A stretch of 8,429 bases of DNA from Chloroflexota bacterium. Lineage in GTDB: Bacteria; Chloroflexota; Anaerolineae; Anaerolineales; Villigracilaceae. Both the position numbers and the translations under genes were made by a program. This document shows positions 1 to 6,547 of this stretch, piece by piece. The stretch spans positions 1-8,429 of the forward strand of contig JAJYOO010000081.1 of assembly GCA_021796155.1 (NCBI GenBank), in the 5' to 3' direction. Below the pieces are notes generated by a model, which had not been told where the DNA came from, did not search any database, and saw only the letters and a list, made by a program, of their open reading frames with translations. Each line of letters starts with the position of its first letter. Within the stretch, counting starts at the first letter, position 1.

Positions 1-687
1 ACTGCCGCAGACGGTTGTTGGGTTATATCTCCAGTCGGAATACAACGCGGTTTTGTGTTTTGTGTTCGTGCGGCCCGTGACATCATTCAGCGTTTGTTCG
101 TTCCACATGCGTTTGTAATAGATCGGCGTCTTGGCATCCTGCGGATCGCTGACGATCTCTGCGATTTCATCCGTTGGAATCGATCGCATCTTCACCTGGC
201 CGCTTGAAGGATTGATGAAGAATATAAAGAACAGATTGCCTTCGACTTCCAGATCGATCTCTTTATACATGCGCGCTGAATGTCCCGTCAGCTCGCGGAC
301 GTTATCCGGGTCATCCCAAAAGGATTTCAATACCATATTCAGACGCGGGTCTTTTGCTTTGACCGTGCTGATGCCCTGTCCCCACACATACAGCGTTTTC
401 ACGCTGACCGCTCGATTGATCAGCGGGTTCTTCAAATACATCATGCGCGCCAGTTCGATGATCTTCTGCAGACCCGCCCGGCTGAATTCCTGTCCGAAAT
501 TCAGCATCAAGCGCGTCCAGTTCACATCCTCCAGCGCCAATTCCAATTCGGCCACGCGCTCCTGGAATAATTCCTCGTTGTTTGACTGTTGAGTAACCTG
601 TTCGGTCAACGCGGTCATGTTCTCGCGCATCAGCGTGAGATTTTCGCCCGTGATGATCTCGGCAACCCGTGTCCGTAGATCAGCCAT
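1..687 (-). CDS. Phage portal protein, N-terminal part (runs off the left edge)
   Basis: The frame is open from an ATG at 687 to the window edge, giving the first 229 residues. I infer a portal protein: the ring at the capsid vertex through which DNA enters and leaves. Support is position, directly after the large terminase with a 2-base gap, and content: a long helical, Glu-rich N-terminus (residues 1-60), a helical block with ARMMYLKNPLINRAVSVKTLYVWGQG, an acidic stretch near WDDPDN, then a beta segment EVEGNLFFIFFINPSSGQVKMRSIP leading to DEIAEIVSDPQD and PIYYKR. The 'ipadeI..i..dp.d' pattern followed by an aromatic/basic strand is usual in HK97-type portals. No strong Shine-Dalgarno site precedes the ATG, so translation is probably coupled to the terminase stop. 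The C-terminal half is not visible. Confidence 0.82.
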   Translation of the reverse strand, partial: MADLRTRVAEIITGENLTLMRENMTALTEQVTQQSNNEELFQERVAELELALEDVNWTRLMLNFGQEFSRAGLQKIIELARMMYLKNPLINRAVSVKTLYVWGQGISTVKAKDPRLNMVLKSFWDDPDNVRELTGHSARMYKEIDLEVEGNLFFIFFINPSSGQVKMRSIPTDEIAEIVSDPQDAKTPIYYKRMWNEQTLNDVTGRTNTKHKTALYSDWRYNPTTVCGS

Positions 688-689
688 GC

Positions 690-2288
690 CTATACGGGTG
701 AAATATTCACCCGCTCCTCATAAACCAATGTATCTCCGTACGCTTCCTCGGTTTTCAATTGCTCAACTACTTCGCGCAGATAGTTATATGCAGTGCTTCC
801 CGCGTCGATCTGGTCTTTGAAGCGTCCCTTCGGGAAGCTGGCCGCCTCGTCCAGAAAGCGGTCATTCCATGCGCCGCGTACAAGTCTCACGCGTCCGCCC
901 TTGGCCTTTGTCGCCAGCGGACCGGCATTCGTCACCTTGTCGCCTGTCACCGGCTCGAAGTCGCCGATCAACCCCGCATTCGCCAACAGGTCATTCGACG
1001 CCCGCGCGCTGTCCAATCCGGCGCTGCCTGGGTCTTGCGGATGCAAAATAACGAACGGGCCATAATTGCTGTAATCTTCCAAACCCAGCGCCACCATGCG
1101 TTCATCGCGTTCCGCCGACGACATTTGTTCGGCGCTGACATGCTCGATATAAACGTAATCGTCCAAACCCCAGCTCATCAACACACTTGCGCTCCGGGCG
1201 CCGCCGCCCGATGTTGCGGCTTTGTCCCATGCGCGCACGCGCGCATAAGCCGCTTCGGGTCCCTTGTCCACAACCGTGAACCAGTCGCGCTTGAACATAT
1301 TGCCCTCCATCAGGAAGGGCGATTGCTGATACAACGCTTCGAAATCATACAAACCCACATCCGCACGCGTTGACAACAAATAATCCCCGCTGTAATGCGT
1401 GGGCCATAGAGCCTCGCCCGGTGCGCGTCCAAGCGGATCTGCGAGCGGCATGAAAACGCCGTCGCGCATTTTCTTGCGCTGTTCAGCCTCGTCAGCCGGA
1501 TATTCATCCAGCGCCAAAGCGGGCAGGCTCACGATCTCGTATTGATCCGCTTCTGGTTCGTTGACCATTCTCTGGATCAGCTTCCCAGCCTGATCGTCAG
1601 GATGCCAGCGTGTGTGAAAAACAATTATGGCTCCGTTCGGCTGCAGACGAGTCCGCGCCGACGACTTCCACCAACCGTCCACCAGCTCGCGTTGATTTTC
1701 GCTTTCCGCTTCTTCCCGGTTCTTGAACGGATCATCCAAAACGAAAAGGTTGGCGCCCAAACCGGTGATACCGCCGCCCACGCCTGCGGCCTTGACCCCT
1801 CCTCGATGCGGTTGCGCCAGGTCCCACTCACTCGCGCTTCGGCTGTCCGCGCTCACCATAATCGGCTCGGCCTTGTGCGCCGATGATGTGCGGCCAAACA
1901 GCGCCTGATAATATTCACCATCCACCATATCGCGCACGGTGCGGCTGTTCTTGGCCGCCAGGTCAGCGCCATACGATGCCAGGATGATGCGGCAATCGGG
2001 ATCAATGCCCAACAGAAACGCGGGGAATAATTGCGAACATAATTGGCTCTTGCCGTGTCGCGGCGGCATCAGGATCATCAAACGACCGATGCCCTTTTCC
2101 CCGCCGCTCAAAATATAAAGAGCCACTTGCTGCAGTTTGGAAGCCAGCAATTGAATGTGTGGCGCAGCCTCGAAATATTTATCAACGTATTGACAGAAGG
2201 ATAGAAAATTCGTTCTGGCGTCTTTGCGAAGCGCGCGGTTCTCGATGGCTTGCGAAGGCGTATAACGCGAAGAAGGACGAGTCAGCAT
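690..2288 (-). CDS. terL: Phage terminase large subunit (ATPase-nuclease)
   Basis: A 532-aa DNA-packaging motor: the N-terminal ATPase drives DNA into the procapsid and the C-terminal RNase H-like nuclease cuts the concatemer. Walker A is MPPRHGKS (residues 74-81), Walker B is LFVLDD (181-186), and the coupling motif is FHTRWHPDD (224-232). The segment ILASYGADLAAKNSRTVRDMV (102-122) is typical of this terminase group. The nuclease domain starts near 348 with the acidic strand RAWDKAA (D355), has a second candidate acidic region near 416-427 (PQDPGSAGLD), and ends with DQIDAGSTAYNYL (492-504). The length is normal for the family. The ATG overlaps the small-subunit stop by one base (TAATG) and has GAGGAG eight bases upstream. 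Family assignment (Terminase_6 / TIGR01630-like) is from motif recognition. Confidence 0.96.
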   Translation of the reverse strand: MLTRPSSRYTPSQAIENRALRKDARTNFLSFCQYVDKYFEAAPHIQLLASKLQQVALYILSGGEKGIGRLMILMPPRHGKSQLCSQLFPAFLLGIDPDCRIILASYGADLAAKNSRTVRDMVDGEYYQALFGRTSSAHKAEPIMVSADSRSASEWDLAQPHRGGVKAAGVGGGITGLGANLFVLDDPFKNREEAESENQRELVDGWWKSSARTRLQPNGAIIVFHTRWHPDDQAGKLIQRMVNEPEADQYEIVSLPALALDEYPADEAEQRKKMRDGVFMPLADPLGRAPGEALWPTHYSGDYLLSTRADVGLYDFEALYQQSPFLMEGNMFKRDWFTVVDKGPEAAYARVRAWDKAATSGGGARSASVLMSWGLDDYVYIEHVSAEQMSSAERDERMVALGLEDYSNYGPFVILHPQDPGSAGLDSARASNDLLANAGLIGDFEPVTGDKVTNAGPLATKAKGGRVRLVRGAWNDRFLDEAASFPKGRFKDQIDAGSTAYNYLREVVEQLKTEEAYGDTLVYEERVNISPV

Positions 2289-2944
2289 TATTCAGGCTCC
2301 TCATTTTTCTTCTTCGGTAAATTGCCTTCAATCTTCTTTGCGGCCTTCTCAATGTTGATGACAAGATCCTCGTCATCGGTGTCAATATCACCTCCGCCAG
2401 CCCTGCCCCGCAGGATCGCTTCCAGTTTCGATGCGGGGATGTAATCGCCAACCAATTCAAGGAACAACTTGCGGTCGTTGTGACCCTTATAATCCTTCTG
2501 CGTGGCAACCTCGATCAACGCCGCAAACACCTCCGCTCGGTGTTCCCAAATATCCGCTGATTGAAGCAATGCGATCATTTCGTCAATGGCCGGGTTGCGT
2601 CTGCGCCAGGTGGAGATCACGCGATCGCTAGTCAGATTCAAGTATTGCTTTGCGAGTTCTTCCTGCGTCTCAGGCTTGCGGCCTTCCTTCGGAACCGACG
2701 CCCAGGCGATGTATGCGGCTTGGCGCCACGGCCAGCCGCCATCGAGCAATCGTTCATACAGAGCGAACCAGCCGGGCTGTTCCTGCGTGCCTTTCAACTT
2801 CAATAAAGCCGAACGCGCCACCTCGGAGCGGCGGCGCGCTTCGTCAGGAGTCACGCTCTCGAACTCGATCTCAGGCAGATCGAGTTCGAGAGCCAATTGT
2901 TGATAACTTTCGTCAAGCTGATAGTTCGGCTTTTGGATCGGCAT
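2288..2944 (-). CDS. terS: Phage terminase small subunit
   Basis: A 218-aa protein directly upstream of, and overlapping, the large terminase, so its role is probably recognition of packaging sites and loading of the motor. A helix-turn-helix-like segment spans about residues 92-118 (TQEELAKQYLNL...VISTWRRRN), followed by a helical region (120-170) suited to oligomerisation, a Gly/Asp-rich linker (183-194), and a charged C-terminus (KKKNEEPE) that may contact the large subunit. I chose the ATG at 2944, two bases after the preceding stop, with GAGGAAAGGTGG upstream. The longer frame opening at a TTG at 3007 lies wholly inside the preceding gene and has no good ribosome site. The subunit call rests on context plus the HTH; small terminases diverge too much for a firmer match by eye. 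Confidence 0.85.
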   Translation of the reverse strand: MPIQKPNYQLDESYQQLALELDLPEIEFESVTPDEARRRSEVARSALLKLKGTQEQPGWFALYERLLDGGWPWRQAAYIAWASVPKEGRKPETQEELAKQYLNLTSDRVISTWRRRNPAIDEMIALLQSADIWEHRAEVFAALIEVATQKDYKGHNDRKLFLELVGDYIPASKLEAILRGRAGGGDIDTDDEDLVINIEKAAKKIEGNLPKKKNEEPE

Positions 2945-2946
2945 AT

Positions 2947-3648
2947 CTACGCCAGCCACCTTTCCTCGAACCAGGCTTCCTCGCCGCCCTTCGTCTTCCA
3001 TGTCCAATTTGATCCGACATCAAAGAAAGGAATCCATATCTTCTTTTGTAAAACGCCGACATTCGGAAAAGTAATCGGCGCTAAACCATAAGCAAGCGAA
3101 TCGCCCTTGCGCCAGTAACACGTTGCCAGCATCACACGCGGATCGCCTATTTGTATGTCATCATAATTATTGGACTTCGGAATTCCCATTGGTCTCGCCA
3201 GCCCGAATTTCCGATCCAAAATAATTGCATTATTGATATATGGATACCCTGAAGGAAAATACATTACCGGCCAGTTCAGGCCGGTCGCATTTTGATTTCC
3301 TTCGCCTTCGAGAAATGAGTACAAACGCGGCGTGAGTCCGTTATTCCAATCACTGCACATCCACGCCGCCTTCGGGTCGCTCCAATCGCGCATCTCATTC
3401 AGGCGCAGGATCAAATCCATTTCTGCCTTGCCAATAAAAATCCGATGGCTCATTCCTGCGCCATAATTCAATCCCGGCCTCGTCGGTCCGCCAGCCGGAA
3501 TCTGATAACACTGTGCGATGCAAAAAGTGGAGGCCATATCTGCGGCGTCTGACAACGGAAAATCTATCAGCCGCGTTGCGGTGGTGACTGGACTGATCTT
3601 TATTGAGCCATCTGAAAAGATGGACAATTTACGCGTAAGGTTTGCCAT
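2947..3648 (-). CDS. Unrecognised 233-aa phage late protein between lysin and terminase
   Basis: I do not recognise this protein. It is rich in aromatic residues and Gly/Pro/Asn (SDWNNGLTPRLYSF, YFPSGYPYINNAI, DVGSNWTWKTKGGEEAWFEERW), which suggests a mostly beta, probably secreted or virion-exposed fold. It has no signal peptide or membrane helix and only a few scattered cysteines. The start is the ATG at 3648; a TTG one codon earlier is less likely. GGAAG lies about a dozen bases upstream. It begins 20 bases inside the lysin gene and ends two bases before the small terminase, so it is made with the lysis and packaging proteins. Its N-terminus (LTRKLSIFSDGSIKIS) resembles the lysin C-terminus (HTIDVNSDGSLIIDGK), so the two may share a small beta-hairpin element. 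Possible roles include a tail or decoration protein or a lysis accessory. Confidence 0.8.
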   Translation of the reverse strand: MANLTRKLSIFSDGSIKISPVTTATRLIDFPLSDAADMASTFCIAQCYQIPAGGPTRPGLNYGAGMSHRIFIGKAEMDLILRLNEMRDWSDPKAAWMCSDWNNGLTPRLYSFLEGEGNQNATGLNWPVMYFPSGYPYINNAIILDRKFGLARPMGIPKSNNYDDIQIGDPRVMLATCYWRKGDSLAYGLAPITFPNVGVLQKKIWIPFFDVGSNWTWKTKGGEEAWFEERWLA

Positions 3649-4786
3649 CAATGATCAGGCTTCCATCGCTGTTTACGTCAATCGTGTGCGTGATTGTCGG
3701 AGCGACAGACGGCGGTGTGACTGGCGGCGTGACTGGCGGCGTAATTGGTTCAGCTACATTGCTCAGAGTTAGGTTCGCCAGCCATGCCTTGCAGAGAGTT
3801 GATAATTCTTTCCGAACCGTCGCTCCATCCGCTTTATAAATGCGCGTGATGTTGATCAGATCGGTTGAACCTTGATCGCCATAAACCACCTCGCCGGGTT
3901 GCAATACATCAATTGCAGCGCCTCCGGCTGTCGGTTTGACATTCGTCACTAAATTTGCGACACCTTTCATCGTTCCTCCGTGTGTAATCTCTGTTGGAGC
4001 GGGTGGCGTAACCACTGGCGCGTCCAGATCAAGAAACGCATGTAAATCATCCAGCGTGCTGTGCCAGTAATCAAGGTCTTCAGCCTTGCTTTCTGTCACG
4101 CCCAATTGCGAACCGTCCGCATTGTCCGCGGCCTGCCAGAACGCCCAGGACGTGCCCCACGGCTTGACCGCGCTCGGTTGCGTTACCTGGTATTGAGCGA
4201 TCGCCAGTGAATACGGAAGAAATTCGGGACCGCCGCTGAAAAATTCATTAAGATAACCCAGCGCGGAATAGATCGTGATCGGTTTTTTCGTTATGATTTC
4301 AAGGCCTTTCAACATTCCCCACAGGTCGCGCGTCACCGGATTACTTGCCTTTCCGAACCAACTCGTCCACTCGAAATCAACCATATAAAAATCCGGTTCG
4401 CGCCCACCGGTAGCGGACATAACCGCTTTGACCTGGCTTCCAATTGGAACATTATCCGCGCGATAAAGCCAATGGTACGCGCCGACGATCAAGCCCACTT
4501 TCCTCGCCGCGTCACAATTTTCTTTATAGAGCTTTGTCGGCAATGATCCATTCGAACATTTGATAATGATGAAACTCGCACCCGCGGCTTTCAGTTTTTT
4601 ACAATCGACCACGCCATCGTAATCGCCCGAAATATCGATGCCCCACACCCGCGTCTTATCGATCTGATAAAACACAGGCTGGCTCATAACACCAAAACTA
4701 ATACCCGCGGACAACTTATCGTTCAGCGAATGCTGGCGTGCTGGCGCTCCATATATCGCGCGGTTGATTAACTCAAAAAGTTTCAT
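3629..4786 (-). CDS. Phage endolysin, GH25 lysozyme with SH3-like wall-binding tail
   Basis: A 385-aa muramidase predicted to cut the MurNAc-GlcNAc bond of peptidoglycan at the end of infection. The GH25 barrel covers about residues 45-250: WGIDIS (D51), SFIIIKCSNG (71-80), VGAYHWLYR (101-109), the catalytic strand YMVDFEW with D137 and E139, and WAFWQAADN (214-222). A Pro-rich linker (258-266) leads to an SH3-like module (about 275-345; LVTNVKP...VLQPGEVVYGD), a second linker built from PPVT repeats (350-359), and a short beta tail. No secretion signal is visible, so export probably depends on the neighbouring holin candidates. The ATG overlaps the upstream stop as ATGA and has AAGGA at six bases. 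Met34 is an alternative start that would still keep the whole barrel. Confidence 0.93.
   Translation of the reverse strand: MKLFELINRAIYGAPARQHSLNDKLSAGISFGVMSQPVFYQIDKTRVWGIDISGDYDGVVDCKKLKAAGASFIIIKCSNGSLPTKLYKENCDAARKVGLIVGAYHWLYRADNVPIGSQVKAVMSATGGREPDFYMVDFEWTSWFGKASNPVTRDLWGMLKGLEIITKKPITIYSALGYLNEFFSGGPEFLPYSLAIAQYQVTQPSAVKPWGTSWAFWQAADNADGSQLGVTESKAEDLDYWHSTLDDLHAFLDLDAPVVTPPAPTEITHGGTMKGVANLVTNVKPTAGGAAIDVLQPGEVVYGDQGSTDLINITRIYKADGATVRKELSTLCKAWLANLTLSNVAEPITPPVTPPVTPPSVAPTITHTIDVNSDGSLIIDGKPYA
3711..3746. repeat. Three 12-base tandem units coding the lysin PPVT linker
   Basis: Three consecutive 12-base units (ggcggtgtgact, ggcggcgtgact, ggcggcgtaatt on the plus strand) encode the repeated Pro-Pro-Val-Thr linker near the lysin C-terminus. 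Every unit keeps the frame, so copy-number change by slippage would only alter linker length. Confidence 0.85.
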
Positions 4787-5109
4787 CGTCCTTTATTTCT
4801 TTCCTGGCTTCGCGCGTCATGAGCAGATAAAACGCCATTTAACCGTGATACCTCACCCGACATTGCTTCGATCCTTTTGCCAAAGTTATCGAGAGTAATT
4901 GCATTTGCCTCACGTTGCTCTTTCAAAAATTCTCGATTGCTCGCTTCCTGCTCAGTCAGGAACATAATCATGCGTTGTTGTGCCTGATCCTGTCGGACAC
5001 TGGATTTATCGAGATGATTCAGAAACACAACCACCACGAAAACTACAACTCCGGCCAGCGGGATCTGCAACAGTAAATTCAAAGCCGCGTCGGACATAAA
5101 CTCAGGCAC
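4783..5109 (-). CDS. Small membrane protein with one helix and a coiled coil (lysis accessory candidate)
   Basis: A protein of up to 108 aa with one hydrophobic helix near the N-terminus (about residues 12-30, LLLQIPLAGVVVFVVVVFL) followed by a charged, heptad-like stretch (about 34-95) rich in Gln, Glu and Lys, read as a coiled coil. This architecture is seen in small BhlA/UviB-type holin-like proteins and in some spanin-like lysis partners. Its place between a three-helix holin candidate and the lysin supports a lysis role, though the family is inferred. The stop overlaps the lysin ATG. The longest frame starts at a GTG (5109); an ATG four codons later (5097) is an equally good start, with AGGGTGG about 13 bases upstream. 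The gene begins six bases after the preceding stop. Confidence 0.82.
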   Translation of the reverse strand: MPEFMSDAALNLLLQIPLAGVVVFVVVVFLNHLDKSSVRQDQAQQRMIMFLTEQEASNREFLKEQREANAITLDNFGKRIEAMSGEVSRLNGVLSAHDARSQERNKGR

Positions 5110-5115
5110 ACCACC

Positions 5116-5436
5116 CTATTGAGCGGGATTATTGCGCGGGAACGGTTTCACAAAAGCCATATATGCAGATTGATTGCTGATCAATGCCGTAAGCAGCGCA
5201 CTGAGCAAGGTAATCAAGCCTGGTTGATCGCAGGTCAAAGCCAGATGCAGAGAAGTTGCCCATCCAGCGCACGCCAATCCGAACGAACCAGCGGACACGA
5301 CCACCAGCAAACCGCCATTGATCATGACTTTGGTCTCCGAAGGCTGCGCATTGAACCATGGCCCGAACTTCGGCACATAGCTCAAAAGCAAAGCCAAAAG
5401 CACGCCAACGAACCCAGCTAAAATTGATGCAGTCAT
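5116..5436 (-). CDS. Three-helix membrane protein, holin candidate
   Basis: A 106-aa protein with three hydrophobic segments at about residues 3-21 (ASILAGFVGVLLALLLSYV), 39-60 (INGGLLVVVSAGSFGLACAGWA) and 72-92, the last weaker. It has a short polar C-terminus (KPFPRNNPAQ). Size, topology and position as first gene of the lysis operon fit a holin, which forms inner-membrane holes that let the lysin reach the wall. No specific holin family was identified by eye. The ATG is preceded by a strong AAGGAG at the correct distance. The gene lies about 30 bases below the leader terminator, so its expression depends on readthrough of that terminator or on a second promoter that I do not see. Confidence 0.85.
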   Translation of the reverse strand: MTASILAGFVGVLLALLLSYVPKFGPWFNAQPSETKVMINGGLLVVVSAGSFGLACAGWATSLHLALTCDQPGLITLLSALLTALISNQSAYMAFVKPFPRNNPAQ

Positions 5437-5462
5437 TTTGAATCTCCTTTTTTTGTATTGAC

Positions 5463-5502
5463 AAACAAAAAGCGCCCGACATCAAATTGATGTCGGGCGC
5501 TT
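5463..5502 (-). terminator. Intrinsic terminator between late promoter and lysis genes
   Basis: A perfect 16-bp inverted repeat (arms 5470-5485 and 5487-5502, GC-rich core GCGCCCGAC) is followed on the minus strand by TTTTTGTTTG. It has the form of a strong Rho-independent terminator for minus-strand transcription. It lies downstream of the promoter at 5644-5616 and just upstream of the first lysis gene, so it should stop most transcripts before the operon unless antitermination occurs. Confidence 0.88.
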
Positions 5503-5609
5503 ATCTCCGAATTTACCCGCTACTCGGACGAAGCGGCTTCCTGCCGCTATCGTCCATGTCGATGACACGAGTCATCGACGAGTGGGTTTGCAGTGCTCTT
5601 ATGTTCTAT
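5463..5609 (-). ncRNA. Structured leader RNA of the late operon (lambda 6S-like position)
   Basis: The transcript expected from the promoter above runs from about 5609 to the T-tract at 5463. It can form hairpin 1 (5579-5558, nine perfect pairs, TCGT loop) and hairpin 2 (5555-5526, two six-pair helices with one bulged base, AGGAA loop). These are enclosed by an outer helix pairing 5580-5583 with 5522-5525, plus GGG/CCC (5584-5586 with 5516-5518) across a three-base bulge. The terminator hairpin follows. An alternative helix, TCCGA (5528-5524) with TCGGA (5510-5506), would break the outer helix. No coding frame or tRNA fits. It could be a terminated small RNA, an attenuator or riboswitch, or an antitermination site of the put or Q-utilisation kind. 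No known class was matched. Confidence 0.68.
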
Positions 5610-5615
5610 GCAACA

Positions 5616-5644
5616 AATTTAACACTTTTTGAACAGCGTGTCAA
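5616..5644 (-). promoter_or_regulatory. Late promoter, sigma70-type, extended -10
   Basis: On the minus strand TTGACA (5644-5639) is a perfect -35, followed by a 17-base spacer and TAAATT (5621-5616), with TG one base upstream as an extended -10. The predicted start is near 5609. The promoter lies about 10 bp from the end of the last cassette attC and drives the leader RNA and, on readthrough, the lysis-packaging operon. Confidence 0.85.
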
Positions 5645-5652
5645 GTGATTTC

Positions 5653-5775
5653 TACGGACGGGTGGCGGACAGCGGGCGGGCTGTCACTCGCCTTCCGAAG
5701 CAGATAAAACTTCGGGAGAAGATAAAGCCAGTAAAGCGGGAGAATCCCCGCTGTCCGCTCGACGCTGGGTTAGCC
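5653..5775 (-). repeat. attC-like site A (left core degenerate)
   Basis: The right core is GTTAGCC (5769-5775), preceded by ACGC three bases inside, as in sites E and H. The stem is a perfect 12-bp inverted repeat (5665-5676 with 5747-5758), with a further CCGAAG/CTTCGG helix inside. The left core reads CTACGG instead of CTAACGG, as if one base were lost. This is the last site before the phage late promoter. Confidence 0.62.
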
Positions 5776-5947
5776 GCTCTACAACGCGGCGCACAGAATG
5801 TTGGCTGACATTACGATAGATTTTCTCGCGGGTGAAATCATCAAAACGACCATCAGGAAAATATTTAGCGCGAGTTACTTTTATAAAACCAACTCCTCCC
5901 CCTTGAGCAAAAAACAAAATCTCAAAAAACTCTACAACGTCTTTCAT
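5684..5947 (-). CDS. Cassette A: unrecognised 87-aa protein
   Basis: I do not recognise this protein. It starts with a hydrophobic stretch (VEFFEILFFAQGGGVGFI) and continues with a charged middle (FPDGRFDDFTREKIYRNVSQHSVRRVVERL) that looks helical. Residues from about 58 onward (LTQRRADSGDSPALL...) are encoded inside attC A, so that tail is probably recombination-site sequence read as protein rather than a conserved domain. I chose the ATG at 5947 because AAGGAG lies six to seven bases upstream and the cassette core (5962-5968) about 15 bases upstream. A longer frame opening at 6046 would run through attC B and into the neighbouring gene. Confidence 0.7.
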   Translation of the reverse strand: MKDVVEFFEILFFAQGGGVGFIKVTRAKYFPDGRFDDFTREKIYRNVSQHSVRRVVERLTQRRADSGDSPALLALSSPEVLSASEGE

Positions 5948-5961
5948 ATTTTTCTCCTTGC

Positions 5962-6054
5962 GGCTAACGGCGAGTTTCACCCGCCCGCCGTGTTTTGAGA
6001 TTCGACCACACTTGGCAGAGCCGAAGGCGCGTCGGTGTGCAAACATTGTTCGGC
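5962..6054 (-). repeat. attC-like site B
   Basis: The left core is GGCTAAC (5962-5968) and the probable right core is GTTCGGC (6048-6054). Inside, GTTTCACC pairs with GGTG and AAAC across a three-base bulge near 6031-6044, and CGCC pairs with GGCG. Unlike the other sites, its right core does not complement the start of its own cassette (TGTCAAC at 6233-6239), so the right boundary is tentative. Confidence 0.58.
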
Positions 6055-6210
6055 GGCATTATACAATCGGTCAATCGCCTTTCGTAAATTATTGTAACGC
6101 GAAAACTCCGCCTGATATGCAATTTCATCAAGGACACTGCATAAATTCATAATGGATTCAAGTAATTCTTTATCGCGTTTTGGTTTTTCTGGATTACCTA
6201 TCGTATACAT
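5977..6210 (-). CDS. Cassette B: unrecognised 77-aa helical protein
   Basis: I do not recognise this protein. Most of it reads as alpha-helical (KELLESIMNLCSVLDEIAYQAEFSRYNNLRKAIDRLYNAAEQCL), with two well-separated cysteines and no membrane segment. The last twenty or so residues (DAPSALPSVVESQNTAGG) are low in hydrophobics and encoded in attC B. The ATG at 6210 has AAGGAG five bases upstream and lies about 24 bases inside the cassette core at 6233-6239. Stop and start fit the one-ORF-per-cassette layout. A coiled-coil adaptor or regulator is conceivable, but nothing visible points to one. Confidence 0.75.
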   Translation of the reverse strand: MYTIGNPEKPKRDKELLESIMNLCSVLDEIAYQAEFSRYNNLRKAIDRLYNAAEQCLHTDAPSALPSVVESQNTAGG

Positions 6211-6232
6211 CGCAACTCCTTTGCGCGGGTCT

Positions 6233-6357
6233 TGTCAACGGTGAACATTACTGGCGGGGCGTAACTTCGCCACAACAATGACCCATTATACACACAATGA
6301 TTTCACTATCACATTCAGGGCAACGTTTAGCCCCATCCACTACACCCGTAGTTAGCC
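6233..6357 (-). repeat. attC-like site C
   Basis: The left core is TGTCAAC (6233-6239) and the right core GTTAGCC (6351-6357). Internal pairing includes GGGGC with GCCCC (near 6331-6335), extended by TAA/TTA past one unpaired base, and TGG with CCA beyond a mismatch. Unpaired extra bases of this sort mark integron attC hairpins. The bases after the left core (ggtgaac-ttactggcg) resemble sites D, G and I. Confidence 0.62.
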
Positions 6358-6532
6358 CGCTTCTCATCCTTTGGATAATAACATCTAGTAGTTCACTGTT
6401 GTAAGTGAAAAGTTCCATATCTGCCCAAACTTCCAAGAGCAAATCGGCCAATTTATCATTAGACATGCTGGCTAATTCTTCTTGTAGATCACTTGCTTTT
6501 TGCAGGCGGTTGACTAACTCGTCTTGATTCAT
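6248..6532 (-). CDS. Cassette C: 94-aa protein with C-terminal Cys cluster
   Basis: I recognise no family. The N-terminal two thirds are helical and acidic (DELVNRLQKASDLQEELASMSNDKLADLLLEVWADMELFTYNSELLDVIIQRM). The C-terminus carries CPEC at about residues 71-74, then C81, C86 and C87, with a nearby His, compatible with a small zinc ribbon. Part of this Cys-rich tail is encoded in attC C, so the zinc site may have arisen from, or been constrained by, recombination-site sequence. The ATG at 6532 has GGAG six bases upstream and lies about 16 bases inside the cassette core (6548-6554). A DNA-, RNA- or protein-binding regulator is plausible but unproven. Confidence 0.76.
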   Translation of the reverse strand: MNQDELVNRLQKASDLQEELASMSNDKLADLLLEVWADMELFTYNSELLDVIIQRMRSGLTTGVVDGAKRCPECDSEIIVCIMGHCCGEVTPRQ

Positions 6533-6547
6533 CGTTTACTCCGAGCG

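Noticed and set aside
2945..3007. Longer small-terminase start at 3007
   Set aside because: The codon is TTG without a ribosome site and lies wholly inside the preceding gene; the ATG at 2944 follows that gene's stop directly and has a purine-rich site.
131..3012. Long plus-strand open frames opposite the portal and terminase genes
   Set aside because: They are antisense to genes with clear motifs, have poor composition (Arg/Cys/Ser rich), and lack ribosome sites.
5463..5609. Known ribozyme or riboswitch (hammerhead, c-di-GMP GEMM-I) in the late leader
   Set aside because: There is no CUGAUGA/GAA hammerhead core. Short look-alikes to GEMM-I (TGCAAACC and GTAGCGGG) occur, but the conserved internal hairpin sequences between them do not match.
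5948..6046. Longer start for cassette A gene at 6046
   Set aside because: It would read through attC B and most of its stem. The ATG at 5947 has a strong ribosome site at the right distance from the cassette core.
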